A stretch of 51,499 bases of DNA from Anaerolineae bacterium (GTDB lineage: Bacteria; Chloroflexota; Anaerolineae; Aggregatilineales; Aggregatilineaceae): the NCBI GenBank assembly GCA_016926875.1, contig JAFGNU010000028.1, forward strand, positions 1 through 51,499. The letters run 5' to 3'. Both the position numbers and the translations under genes were made by a program. Positions 8,595 through 17,700 of the stretch are shown piece after piece. Each line of letters starts with the position of its first letter. Position 1 is the first letter of the stretch. Below the pieces are notes generated by a model that worked only from the letters and a program-made list of their open reading frames with translations, ran no database searches and had not been told where the DNA came from.

Positions 8595-9785
8595 CTATGC
8601 TGAAGTATCCGGCGCGCCCGTGCCGTCGATCAGCGACCGCTCATAAAAGCGGTGGCGCTTATAAATGTGCGCGTTCAACGGCTCGACCAGGCGCTGCATC
8701 GCGAGGTTGGTTTCGAGCACCCAGCCACCTTCAGCCGTCTGGTAGTTGAGGGCGACGGCCACTTTATACAGATCGACAAACAGGGCCGACTCAATACCAA
8801 TGCCCCGGAATTCTTCCTGCACGCCCATCAACATAATACGAATGCGGTCGATCTTGGGCCGTATCTTCCAGTGCCATAGCACTTGCAGCAGGCTGATGAT
8901 CTCCGGCTTGCCGGGGCGGGGATAGGCCAGGCGCAGCACCCGGTTCATGTCGGGGATGCCAAACAAAAAAGCGGCGGGCTTGCCATCCACCGAGGCGAAA
9001 AAGGCTGTGCGTGGATCGACAAATTTACCCAGTTCTTTGACCAGTTCATCCAGCTCTACGTCGGAAAACGGCACAAACCCCCAGTTTCTACCCCACGCTT
9101 TGTTGTAGATCGCGCGGAGCATTTCGAACTCCCGTTTTATGTTCTTGACGTTGAGCGGGCTGATGGTGATGCGGCGGCGCTCGTTATTTCGACCCGTCAC
9201 GCGAAACAGCTTTTGCAGCCGTTCGCTGGCGTCGGTCACACCCTTCAGCGTGATGTGGTAGCTGTACAGGTCCATCGCTTTTTCGAAGCCGGGCACGCCT
9301 TCAATCAACGCCTGGTAATACGGGTAATTGTACGGCACCAAGATCACCGGGGGATCGTCAAAGCCTTCGATCAGCAGGCCGCATTCCTCGTTGGTCGAAA
9401 AGCTGGCCGGACCCCGGATCGCGTCGCAGCCCTTCGCCCGCACATACTCGGTGGCTGTGTCCAGCAGTGCGGTGGCCGCTTCCTGGTCGTCGTAGACCTC
9501 AAACAGCCCGAAGAAGCCGATATTCTCCTCCTGGTATTCGTTGTAGCGATGGTTGACAAACGCCGCAATCGTGCCGACAGGCTGCTGGCCGCGCCAGGCC
9601 ACAAAATAATCCCCCTCCATGTGCTGCCAGGTGGGATTCTTCCGTTTGTCCAGCTTATGCCGCTGCATCGATACCAGCGGCGGCACCCAGTATGGATCGC
9701 CCTGGTACAGCGTCCAGGGGAACTTCAGAAATGCTTCGAAGTCTGCTTTGGTTTCTACTTTGCGAACGGCTACTGAATCGGTCAT
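8595..9785 (-). CDS. GNAT-like N-acetyltransferase, paralogue 2
   Basis: A 396-residue tandem paralogue of the following gene. The order of landmarks is the same: FPWTLYQGDPYWVPPL near the N-terminus, GFFGLFEVYDDQEAA, GPASFSTNEECGLL, PYNYPYYQALIEG, and the motif A stretch LMGVQEEFRGIGIESALF. The start ATG has AGGAG 12 bases upstream; a longer frame to 9884 has no supporting site. The two copies have diverged throughout, with retained core motifs, so this is an old duplication with both copies probably functional. About 98 bases of non-coding sequence separate them. Substrate unknown. Confidence 0.8.
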   Translation of the reverse strand: MTDSVAVRKVETKADFEAFLKFPWTLYQGDPYWVPPLVSMQRHKLDKRKNPTWQHMEGDYFVAWRGQQPVGTIAAFVNHRYNEYQEENIGFFGLFEVYDDQEAATALLDTATEYVRAKGCDAIRGPASFSTNEECGLLIEGFDDPPVILVPYNYPYYQALIEGVPGFEKAMDLYSYHITLKGVTDASERLQKLFRVTGRNNERRRITISPLNVKNIKREFEMLRAIYNKAWGRNWGFVPFSDVELDELVKELGKFVDPRTAFFASVDGKPAAFLFGIPDMNRVLRLAYPRPGKPEIISLLQVLWHWKIRPKIDRIRIMLMGVQEEFRGIGIESALFVDLYKVAVALNYQTAEGGWVLETNLAMQRLVEPLNAHIYKRHRFYERSLIDGTGAPDTSA

Positions 9786-9921
9786 GGCCCATGTTTTCTC
9801 CTGACAGCCAGCGTATACAGTTCTCAGACCAGCGTTAATCTTACTCCCGTTGCGCCCTGCTGCAAAAAAACCGATGACTGTCAATTTAATTGCCGCGCTT
9901 CAAGGGAAGCGGCATGTACAC

Positions 9922-11307
9922 TTACCCGGACCGCTGACCGTCCGGCACGGCCAGCAGGTCATACACCATCGCGCCCGTGATCCGCACCGGGACAAACGCC
10001 CCGGTCGGCAGTTCACCCTCGACCAGCACGTAGCCGTCGATTTCCGGCGCATCGCGGTACGAGCGCGCCAGGCTGATGATCTCGCCGGTCGGCCGGTCAT
10101 CTCCGTCGACGGCTTCGGCGTGTCCCTCGACCAGTACGTCTAACGTGCGCCCCACAAACGCCTGGTTGCGCGCCAGGCTGATCGGCTGCTGCGTGCTCAT
10201 CAGCACGTGGTGGCGGTGCAGCATAACCGCTTCACCCACCTGGTCGGGCAGATCGGCGGACGGCGTGCCCGGTTCGTAGCTGTAGGTGAAGCAGCCCACC
10301 CGGTCAAACTGCATATCCTCGACAAACTGCATCAGCGTCTCGAATTCTTCATCCGTCTCGCCCGGATAGCCGACGATAAACGTGGTGCGGATCGCCAGGT
10401 CAGGCATAGCGGTCCGCATGGCGGCGATGGTATCCCGCACCCACTCAACGTTGGCCGGGCGGCGCATTCGTAACAGGGCATCGCGATGGGCGTGCTGAAG
10501 CGGGATGTCCAGGTAGGGCACGATCTGCTCGTGGGATGCCATCACGTCGATCAGCCGCTCGGTCACATAGCCCGGATAAGCGTACATGATCCGAATCCAG
10601 GGCATATCCGGCACGGCGGCGACAAGCTGTTCGAGCAGTGCCGCCAGCCCGTCCTTGATCCCCAGGTCATGCCCGTAGTCGGTCGTATCCTGGGCAATCA
10701 GGATCACTTCCTGTACGCCCTGGTCGCGCAGCAGCCGCGCCTCGTGCACAATCCGATCCGGCGGGCGGCTGATGGCCGTGCCCTTGATAGCCGGGATCGC
10801 GCAGAAAGCGCACGGGCGGCGGCAGCCATCCGCGATCTTCAGGTAGGCGCTGGCGCCCTGCACTGCGACCCGGCTCACGCCGCGTTCGTCCGTGCCGACC
10901 GTTTGTGCCTCGTCCGGCAGGTGATAGATCGGCTCCGGGTGTTTGCGCGCGCGCAGCCGCCGCACCAGGTCTACAATATCCATCCAGCGGCGCGTGCCGA
11001 TCACACCGTCCAGTTCGGGCACCTGGTGCACCAGGTCGGCCCCGTAGCGCTGCGACAGGCACCCGGCAGCGATCAGGTACTGGTCCGGCGTTTTGATGGC
11101 GGCCAGGTCGCGCAGGGCGCCCAGGCTTTCCCGGCGCGCGGAGTCGATAAAGCCGCAGGTATTGACGATCAGCACGCTGGCCTGGGCGGGATCGCCCACG
11201 CCGTGCAGCCCATGCCGTTCGAGCAGTACGATCATCGACCGGGCATCGACGGTGTTTTTGGCGCAGCCCAGGTTATGCATGTAGTAGGCGTCTTGGCGAT
11301 TGGGCAT
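9922..11307 (-). CDS. rimO: Ribosomal protein S12 methylthiotransferase
   Basis: Radical SAM enzyme that adds a methylthio group to Asp89 of ribosomal protein S12. The 461-residue protein has the three expected parts. An N-terminal UPF0004 domain has MHNLGCAKNTVD and cysteines near residues 15, 51 and 83 for the auxiliary cluster. The radical SAM core has the CxxxCxxC motif in GCRRPCAFCAIP (C162, C166, C169). A C-terminal TRAM domain ends the protein. The LGCAKNxVD signature fits RimO rather than the tRNA enzyme MiaB, which has GCQMN. The ATG used gives a start just before the conserved motif. The 136-base gap to the next minus-strand gene holds a weak GCTTC/GAAGC hairpin and a T7 run. Confidence 0.9.
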   Translation of the reverse strand: MPNRQDAYYMHNLGCAKNTVDARSMIVLLERHGLHGVGDPAQASVLIVNTCGFIDSARRESLGALRDLAAIKTPDQYLIAAGCLSQRYGADLVHQVPELDGVIGTRRWMDIVDLVRRLRARKHPEPIYHLPDEAQTVGTDERGVSRVAVQGASAYLKIADGCRRPCAFCAIPAIKGTAISRPPDRIVHEARLLRDQGVQEVILIAQDTTDYGHDLGIKDGLAALLEQLVAAVPDMPWIRIMYAYPGYVTERLIDVMASHEQIVPYLDIPLQHAHRDALLRMRRPANVEWVRDTIAAMRTAMPDLAIRTTFIVGYPGETDEEFETLMQFVEDMQFDRVGCFTYSYEPGTPSADLPDQVGEAVMLHRHHVLMSTQQPISLARNQAFVGRTLDVLVEGHAEAVDGDDRPTGEIISLARSYRDAPEIDGYVLVEGELPTGAFVPVRITGAMVYDLLAVPDGQRSG

Positions 11308-11345
11308 CGTATGGATAGCTACTCCCCGAAAACATGATGATCGTG

Positions 11346-11374
11346 TTGATTGTAGCAAAAACGGGCGCTATGAT
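11346..11374 (+). promoter_or_regulatory. Promoter of DUF1232 gene
   Basis: TTGATT (11346-11351) and TATGAT (11369-11374) are spaced exactly 17 bases, in the gap between divergent rimO and the DUF1232 gene. Transcription would begin near 11381, about 37 bases before the ATG at 11418. Confidence 0.55.
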
Positions 11375-11417
11375 ACCCCTCTGGCATAAAAATGAGTAAT
11401 GATACAGGCGCTTATCC

Positions 11418-11798
11418 ATGAAACGAACGCTCAAAGCCTGGCAGCGCCGCGCCCACCAGCTTAAGATCGAGCTGCACGCCCTGGCGCTGGCGTACCGCGA
11501 TCCGCGCGTGCCCTGGTACGCGCGCCTGTTCGCGCTGTGCGTGATCGGCTACGCATTCAGCCCGCTTGACCTGATCCCCGATCCGATCCCGGTGCTGGGC
11601 TACCTGGATGATCTGATCCTGGTGCCGCTGGGGATCGCCCTGGCGCTGCGTTTGATCCCGCCGCAGGTCATGAGCGACTGCCGGGAACAGGCCCGCACTA
11701 CCCCACCCGAACACACAGCCGCTGGTTGGATCGCCGCCGGGCTGATCGTGCTGGTCTGGCTGCTGCTGGCAGCGCTGGTTGCGCGGCTGGTAGCGTAA
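11418..11798 (+). CDS. DUF1232 (YkvA-like) membrane protein
   Basis: A 126-residue protein with the DUF1232 core, about residues 28-75: [18 protein letters not shown], then [20 protein letters not shown]. The SPxDLIPD and GYLDD motifs define the family. A final hydrophobic helix (residues 103-125) follows a short polar loop. The biochemical role of the family is unknown; members are small membrane-associated proteins. The gene is divergent from rimO and has its own promoter. The next plus-strand gene, a metal transporter, begins about 100 bases later with a separate regulated promoter. Confidence 0.85.
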   Translation: MKRTLKAWQRRAHQLKIELHALALAYRDPRVPWYARLFALCVIGYAFSPLDLIPDPIPVLGYLDDLILVPLGIALALRLIPPQVMSDCREQARTTPPEHTAAGWIAAGLIVLVWLLLAALVARLVA

Positions 11799-11830
11799 AC
11801 TATGTTTGTGATTTCATCAGAAGATATAAA

Positions 11831-11870
11831 TTTAGGTTGATCTAAAAAATATTTTAGGTTATACTAAAAT
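11831..11870 (+). promoter_or_regulatory. Promoter with two DtxR/MntR-like operators
   Basis: Two related palindromes sit 22 bases apart centre to centre, i.e. two helical turns: TTTAG-GTTGAT-CTAAA (11831-11846) and ATTTTAG-GTTATA-CTAAAAT (11851-11870). A promoter runs through them: -35 TTGATC (11837-11842), 17-base spacer, -10 TATACT (11860-11865). The left palindrome covers the -35 and the right one covers the -10. The half-site TTTAGGTT resembles DtxR/IdeR/MntR family operators (TTAGGTTAGCCTAACC type). The downstream gene encodes a ZIP metal transporter, so metal-dependent repression is the likely logic (inference). Confidence 0.7.
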
Positions 11871-11901
11871 TGAACAGACAATAACATCACAGAAGGTGAA
11901 C

Positions 11902-12669
11902 ATGGACTCTACAATCGCTTTTGCGCTCCTGCTCTCGGCCCTGGCCGGGCTGGCAACCACGCTGGGCAGCCTGTTGGGGCTGCTCTTCCGCGATCCCGGC
12001 CCCCGGCTGATGACGCTGACGCTTGGTTTCTCTGCCGGGGTGATGATCCTGGTTTCGTTTGTCGAACTGCTGCAAGGCGGGATCGAAACCATCGGCTTTT
12101 TTAACGCGCACCTGGCGTTTTTTGGCGGGATGATCGTTATGTTCCTGATCGACGTGCTGATCCCGCACGACTTCATCGCCGAGCACCACGATCCCCTGGC
12201 CGACGAGCAGAAAAACGGCGAACTGCTCAAGGCCGGGTTGTTTGTCGCGCTGGGGCTGGGCATTCATAACTTCCCCGAAGGCATGGCATCCTTTGCCGGG
12301 GCGCTGGAAGACCCCAACCTGGGGATCGCCATCGCCACCGCAATAGCCGTGCACAACATCCCGGAAGGGCTGGCCGTATCTGCGCCCGTCTTTGCTGCCA
12401 CCGGCAGCCGGAAAAAGGCATTCTGGTGGTCATTCCTGTCGGGCGTGTCGGAGCCAGTCGGGGCCGCGCTGGCCGCGCTGATCCTGATGCCATTTCTGAA
12501 CGATACGCTGCTGGGCTATGTGCTGGCGTTTGTGGCAGGGATCATGATCTTCATCTCATTTGACGAACTGCTGCCGGTATCACGCTCGTTTGGCCTGGAA
12601 CACCTGTCAATCGTCGGCGTGGTAGGCGGCATGATGATCATGGCTGCCAGCCTGTGGATGCTGGGCTAG
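11902..12669 (+). CDS. ZIP-family divalent metal transporter (ZupT-like)
   Basis: Inner-membrane importer of zinc and possibly other divalent metals (iron, manganese). The 255-residue protein has about eight hydrophobic segments. It carries the paired metal-binding motifs of the family: HNFPEG (H122, E126) in helix 4 and HNIPEG (H151, E155) in helix 5. An acidic/His stretch (PHDFIAEHHDP) fills the cytoplasmic loop. The ATG has AGAAGG five bases upstream; the GTG six bases earlier lacks that spacing. Expression is probably controlled by the two palindromes over its promoter. A strong terminator follows at 12703. Confidence 0.9.
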   Translation: MDSTIAFALLLSALAGLATTLGSLLGLLFRDPGPRLMTLTLGFSAGVMILVSFVELLQGGIETIGFFNAHLAFFGGMIVMFLIDVLIPHDFIAEHHDPLADEQKNGELLKAGLFVALGLGIHNFPEGMASFAGALEDPNLGIAIATAIAVHNIPEGLAVSAPVFAATGSRKKAFWWSFLSGVSEPVGAALAALILMPFLNDTLLGYVLAFVAGIMIFISFDELLPVSRSFGLEHLSIVGVVGGMMIMAASLWMLG

Positions 12670-12702
12670 GCGCGGTCACGTATTCTCTTTACACCGGATG
12701 TT

Positions 12703-12742
12703 CGCCAGGGATGGGTCATCACCTGCCCCTGGCGGTTTTTTT
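12703..12742 (+). terminator. Intrinsic terminator after ZIP gene
   Basis: Stem CGCCAGGG (12703-12710) / CCCTGGCG (12727-12734), a 16-base loop and a run of seven T after one G. It lies 34 bases after the transporter stop on the same strand. Confidence 0.8.
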
Positions 12743-12915
12743 ACCCCCTGCACATGCTGCCAGCCGTCTACCCGACGAAAGCCCGACGCGCCTTGCAGAA
12801 GCCTAGGCCGCGTGCTACACTACCGGCGATTTGTCCGGAACCAGACCGTATTGCAAAACAATGTGCTGGCAGCCGGGCAGCCGATGATACACTATTTCTT
12901 TCAGGAGAAAAAACG

Positions 12916-14583
12916 ATGCGCAGCCGATATCTAGCCCTTTGGACGACTCGCGTATTTATCTTGATCGCGATCATGGTGGGCAGCGTCTGGATGACCCCGG
13001 CGCTGGCCCAGGATGGACCGGATGCGACGGTTGGCACAGACCTGTTGAACATGCGCACCGGGCCGGGCGGCGAGTACGACGTGATCGTCCAGCTTTCGCT
13101 GGGCGTTGAACTGACGCTGCTGGCAAAGGACGATATCCCGAACAACGGGATCTGGGTCTGGGCACGCGCTGCCGACAGCACCGAAGGCTGGGTGTTATCC
13201 GACTACCTGGCTATCCGCGCAGGCTTGAACGTGGAAGCGCTGCCGGTTCGCCCTGCACCGGATGTGCCTGCTGCTCCGGCCCCTGCCGAACAACCAGCCG
13301 AAGCTGCCGCGCCTGCTGCCGACCAGTTCCCGCCGGGGACGGGAATCCCTGCCCAGACGGTTAGCGCCGTGAACTTCCGCAGCGGCCCCGGTACGAGCTA
13401 TGATTCATTTGGCGTGATCGCAGAGGGTACGTCGGCGCTGGCAAAGGGGCGCAATGCAACCAGCGATTGGATTTTTGCAGCCATTAACAACCAGGATGGC
13501 TGGGTCTATTATACGTTTATTCAACTCAGCTCCGGCTCGATTGAAGCGCTGCCCGTCACCAACACCGTAACACAGGGCACAGCCGCCCCCGTGGCTGAAC
13601 CCGTTGAACCGGCTGCGCCCAGCGGGGCCAACATCCCCGCGCCAGTCGCAAGTGGACCGGGCTTGTCGGGCTTTGGCTACGGCGGGCACGTGTCGAGCTT
13701 CTCACGTCCTGACCTGATGCACCACGCCGGGATGACGTGGGTCAAGAACCAGGTGCGCTTCAGCCCTGGCATCGGCGGCGGCGGCGCGGCGAGCACCATC
13801 GAACACGCGCACGCCAACGGCTTTAAGATACTGTTCAGCGTAGTCGGCAACCCGATGGGCGTGCTCCAGCCGGGTTACTTCGAAGACTACGCGCGCTACG
13901 TGGGCGAACTGGCCGCCGCAGGCCCGGACGCCATCGAAATCTGGAACGAAATGAATATCGACCGCGAATGGGCCAGCGGGCACATCGATCCGGCCCGCTA
14001 TACCGAACTGCTGGCGATGGCCTACAACGCGATCAAAAGCGCCAACCCCAACGTGGCCGTGATCAGCGGCGCGCTGGCTCCGACCGGGGCCGAGGGCGCG
14101 TTTGGCTCTGACCGGGTGTGGAACGACGATCACTACCTGGCCGGGATGGCGGCAGCGGGTGCGGCGCGTTATATGGACTGCATCGGCGCGCACTATAACG
14201 AAGGCATCGTGCCCCCCAGCCAGACCAGCGGCGATCCGCGCGGCGACTACTTCACCCGCTTTTTCTGGGGCATGGTCAACACCTACTACTACGCCTTTGG
14301 CGGCGCGCGCCCGGTGTGCTTCACCGAGATGGGCTATGTCTCGCCGGAAGGGCTGGGACCGCTGCCCAGCGGGTTCCTGTGGGGATCGGATACCACCGTG
14401 GCCGAGCAGGCCGCCTGGCTGGCCGAAGCCGTGCAACTGGCGCGCAGCAGCGGCAAGGTGCGGCTGATCATCATCTGGAACGTGGACTACACCAACTACG
14501 GCAGCGACCCGATGGCCGGGTACGCCATCATCCGACCGGACGGCACCTGCCCGGCATGTGACGCGCTGGCGGCCATCAAATAG
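12916..14583 (+). CDS. Secreted protein: two SH3b domains plus GH-A-like hydrolase
   Basis: A 555-residue exported protein. The start is fixed by AGGAG at 12903-12907. A signal peptide ends with PALA-Q near residue 31. Two bacterial SH3 domains follow (about 38-105 and 143-205), each with the (N)xRxGPGxxY motif, joined by an Ala/Pro-rich linker. Residues 245-555 form a TIM-barrel-like domain related to clan GH-A hydrolases: the acid/base is E345 in EIWNEMN and the nucleophile is E471 in CFTEMGY. Bacterial SH3 domains typically bind peptidoglycan or cell-surface polymers, so this looks like a surface-attached glycoside hydrolase. Substrate unknown. It is the first of four paralogues. Confidence 0.8.
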   Translation: MRSRYLALWTTRVFILIAIMVGSVWMTPALAQDGPDATVGTDLLNMRTGPGGEYDVIVQLSLGVELTLLAKDDIPNNGIWVWARAADSTEGWVLSDYLAIRAGLNVEALPVRPAPDVPAAPAPAEQPAEAAAPAADQFPPGTGIPAQTVSAVNFRSGPGTSYDSFGVIAEGTSALAKGRNATSDWIFAAINNQDGWVYYTFIQLSSGSIEALPVTNTVTQGTAAPVAEPVEPAAPSGANIPAPVASGPGLSGFGYGGHVSSFSRPDLMHHAGMTWVKNQVRFSPGIGGGGAASTIEHAHANGFKILFSVVGNPMGVLQPGYFEDYARYVGELAAAGPDAIEIWNEMNIDREWASGHIDPARYTELLAMAYNAIKSANPNVAVISGALAPTGAEGAFGSDRVWNDDHYLAGMAAAGAARYMDCIGAHYNEGIVPPSQTSGDPRGDYFTRFFWGMVNTYYYAFGGARPVCFTEMGYVSPEGLGPLPSGFLWGSDTTVAEQAAWLAEAVQLARSSGKVRLIIIWNVDYTNYGSDPMAGYAIIRPDGTCPACDALAAIK

Positions 14584-14657
14584 CACCCGGCTCGCGGAGG
14601 GCGTTTTTCCACAACGCTTTCTCCCGGCTGAACGGTGCACATGTTGCCAAAAACGCC

Positions 14658-14689
14658 GGGGCAGCTTCTAATTGATTAGAGGTTGCCCC
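14658..14689 (+). terminator. Hairpin after SH3/GH-A gene
   Basis: A long near-perfect stem: GGGGCAGCTTCTAAT pairs with ATTAGAGGTTGCCCC through two G-T pairs, with only a tiny loop. It is followed by GTTTGC rather than a clean T-run, so it may be a weak terminator or a processing stem. It lies about 75 bases after the stop of the preceding gene and 86 before the next start. Confidence 0.5.
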
Positions 14690-14774
14690 GTTTGCTCGCA
14701 TAATCATTGACGTTGCGCAGGGGCTGTAGCCGCCCGGTCCGGGATGGCGCCCGCGTGACGACGGAGTAGAACCG

Positions 14775-17700
14775 ATGAGTACCGACCCACACGCAGACAG
14801 GGATCACGAACACGACGACGCCCAACCCGATGACGAATCGCTTGACACGCTGGGCACCCCGGATGACCTGTTGGGCGAGAACGACTTACCGAGTTTCCTG
14901 CGCCCGGCGCTGTTTGCCAATCGATCCGAAAAGGCGGAAGCGTCCTATATCCCGCCGCTGGAAAACGACGAACCGGACGACGATGACTCCGGCCAGCCAT
15001 GGTCCAGGTCGCTGGCAGATCAACCGACGGATGCAGCACTGCCTGTCTTGCCTGCCGAGGACTTTGAGCCAGCGCCGGAAACGGTGCAGGTTAGTCTGCC
15101 GCTGCCGACGGAGTTTGCCATCCCGTCACAGCAGCCAGCGGAACCCGGCGTCCCCACGCCGCAGGAGTTCCCGGCATTCCCCACCGGGCAGGACGTGCGG
15201 CGCATCACAGGCCAGATGCCGCCCGCCCGGCCCGCCACCAACGGCGGCTGTACGCTGCCGGTGTTGGGCGTGGGCGTGATCGTGCTGTCGCTGGTGATCC
15301 TGGCGCTGTTCCTGCCGCCGATCTCGTTGTGGAATGTGATCGATGAGGCGATCAACGGCGAAGACGAGAAAAAACCGTCCGTCGAAGAACAGCTTGCCGG
15401 GCAGGGCCTTGCTTTTCATGACCTGAGCGCCGAATCACCCGGCATCGCAGTCGATGGGCTGCAAATCCAGGCCGCGCCGGATGCCCTGACCGGTTCGTTT
15501 GGTGTGAACGTGATCGCTGCGTCACCTGCCGATTACCTGGCCGGACGAACCCCGGATACGGGCTGGTTCTGTGATGTGGACCTGCCGCCGAACCACGCGC
15601 TCGCCAGCCCGGTCTACAGCCTGCTGCAACGCGGCACCGCCCCCGATCAACTGACGGTGCAGCTAACCGCGCTGCCGGAAGCTGAAGCCGCCGGTTCGCT
15701 GGCGCTGTATACCTGGAATGCTACAGTTGGCGCGTGGGAATTCCTGCCCGCCCAGGCTGGCGCGACGCCCGGCACGCTCAGCGCGCAGGTGCCGTACCTG
15801 CCGCGCTGCATCGCCGTTTTTCGCGGCACCGAGTCGGCGCGGCTGGTCAGCGTGACGCTGGCCCCATCGGAAACATTCGACTCCGGCGTGCTGGCAGCCA
15901 ACGCGCGCGTGTATCCCGCCGGGCTGCATCCCACACTGGACGGGGCGCTGCAAGGCGTGCTGCCCCCCGGCTTTGAAACTGGGCAGGGCTACGCCGTGAT
16001 GCCGCTGATCCAGAACTTCGAAGACCCGGCAGTGATCGACGCCGTTACCGTGGGGCGCATCCTCGAAAATACGTCGGTGCGCACCCAGCACGCGCGCCAG
16101 ATCGCAGCTTTTGTGCTGCGCGAGGGCAGCGGCTACGCGGGCGTGGTGATCGACTACCGTGACGTGCCGCCCGATCTGCGCGACGCCTACAGCGCGTTTA
16201 TCACCGACCTGGCCGACCTGCTGCACAGCGCAAACCTGACGCTGGCGGTTGTCGTGCCTGCGCCCACCTATGATGGCGCGGCGGGGACGTGGCAGACCGG
16301 CGCGTATGACTGGCATGCCATCGGGCGCGCTGCCGACGAAGTGGCGATCACGCTGCCGCTCGACCCGGCAGCCTACGCGGCGGGCGGTGTGGTTGAGCAG
16401 TTACTAGACTGGGCCGCGACGCAGATCAGCCAGAGCAAACTGCACCTGTCGATCAGCGCGCTTTGCGTCGAAGACCAGGGCGGCGGCATGTTTGCGCCGG
16501 TTGGACTTGGGACGGCGCTCGGCTACCTGGGCGGTTTGCAGCTCACCCCGTCTGACTCGGTCCAGCCCGGCGAAACCGTCACCGCCGAGCTGGCGAATCC
16601 CTACGGCGTCTGGCCCCGGTTCGAACGCGACGAAGCGCTGCAAACCTCCTACGTGCATTACGATGATGCCAACGGCCAGACGGTGCGCACCATGTGGTTA
16701 ACCGACGCGGCGGCGCTGTCCTACCGGCTGCACATCGCGGCAGCGTACAACCTGGGCGGCGTGATCGTGCGCGACCTGATGGCACCCGGCACTGCGCCGG
16801 GACTGGACGGCGCGCTGCTCGCCTACCGGCTGGGTGAAGCGGGCGATTTTGAGCCGTTCGACCTGATGCTGGCCTGGACCGCCCGCGAGGGCGATACCGT
16901 GATCCAGCAGGAAGCCGGGCTGCCCAGCGACCCGTTCACCGTCACCGCCCAGGAAGGCCAGCAGGGATTTGTCATCGAGGCGGCGATCAACGGGACGCCG
17001 GTCGGCAGCCAGGCAATCACCGTTGCCGCGCTGCCAACGCCAACCCCTGTCCCGACCGCCACGCCCGAAGCGGCCCAACCCGAAGCCGAGCAGCCGGAAG
17101 CAGCCGCACCTGAGACCACACAACCGGAAGCCGCCGCGCCCGTGGTAGATGCGGCAGCCATCCCGCGCGGTGACGTCGGGACCCAGTTCGAAGCTGGCAC
17201 CCACGCCGCTAAGCTTGACGCCACGTCGATCAAGGCAACGGGCCGCGCGCATTTCAAGTGGATCGCGCTGGATGTGCTGTTTACGCCCGGCGCACAGGCC
17301 GCCGACCAGCAGCGGTATATTGACGACGCGCAGGCCAACGGCTTTAAGATTCTACTGAGCGTCTCCGGCAATCCCGGCGATATGGCCGCGTCGGACTTTG
17401 CCACGTACATCACCGAATACGCGGCGTATGTCGGCAGCCTGGCCTCGCTGGGTGTGGACGGGATCGAAGTCTGGCGCGAGCCAAACAGCGCGACCGCCTG
17501 GCCGAGTGGTCAAATCAAGCCGGGGCGGTATATCAAGCTGCTGTCGCTCTCCTACGCCGCGATCAAGAGCGCGAATCCGAACACGCTGGTCATTTCCGGC
17601 GCGCTGCTGCCCAGTGTCAGCGTTGAGGGCAGCGGCCAGTCCGATGACCTGTGGAACGACGACGTGTTTTATACCGGACTGGCCAAGGTCAACGCCGACC

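Noticed and set aside
9868..9890. TTGACA on the minus strand before the GNAT paralogue gene
   Set aside because: No -10 element lies 15-19 bases downstream; the expected position reads AGCAGG.
12754..12915. N-terminal extension of the SH3/GH-A protein
   Set aside because: An open frame continues upstream, but the AGGAG site and a clean signal peptide fix the start at 12916; the extension would hide the signal peptide.
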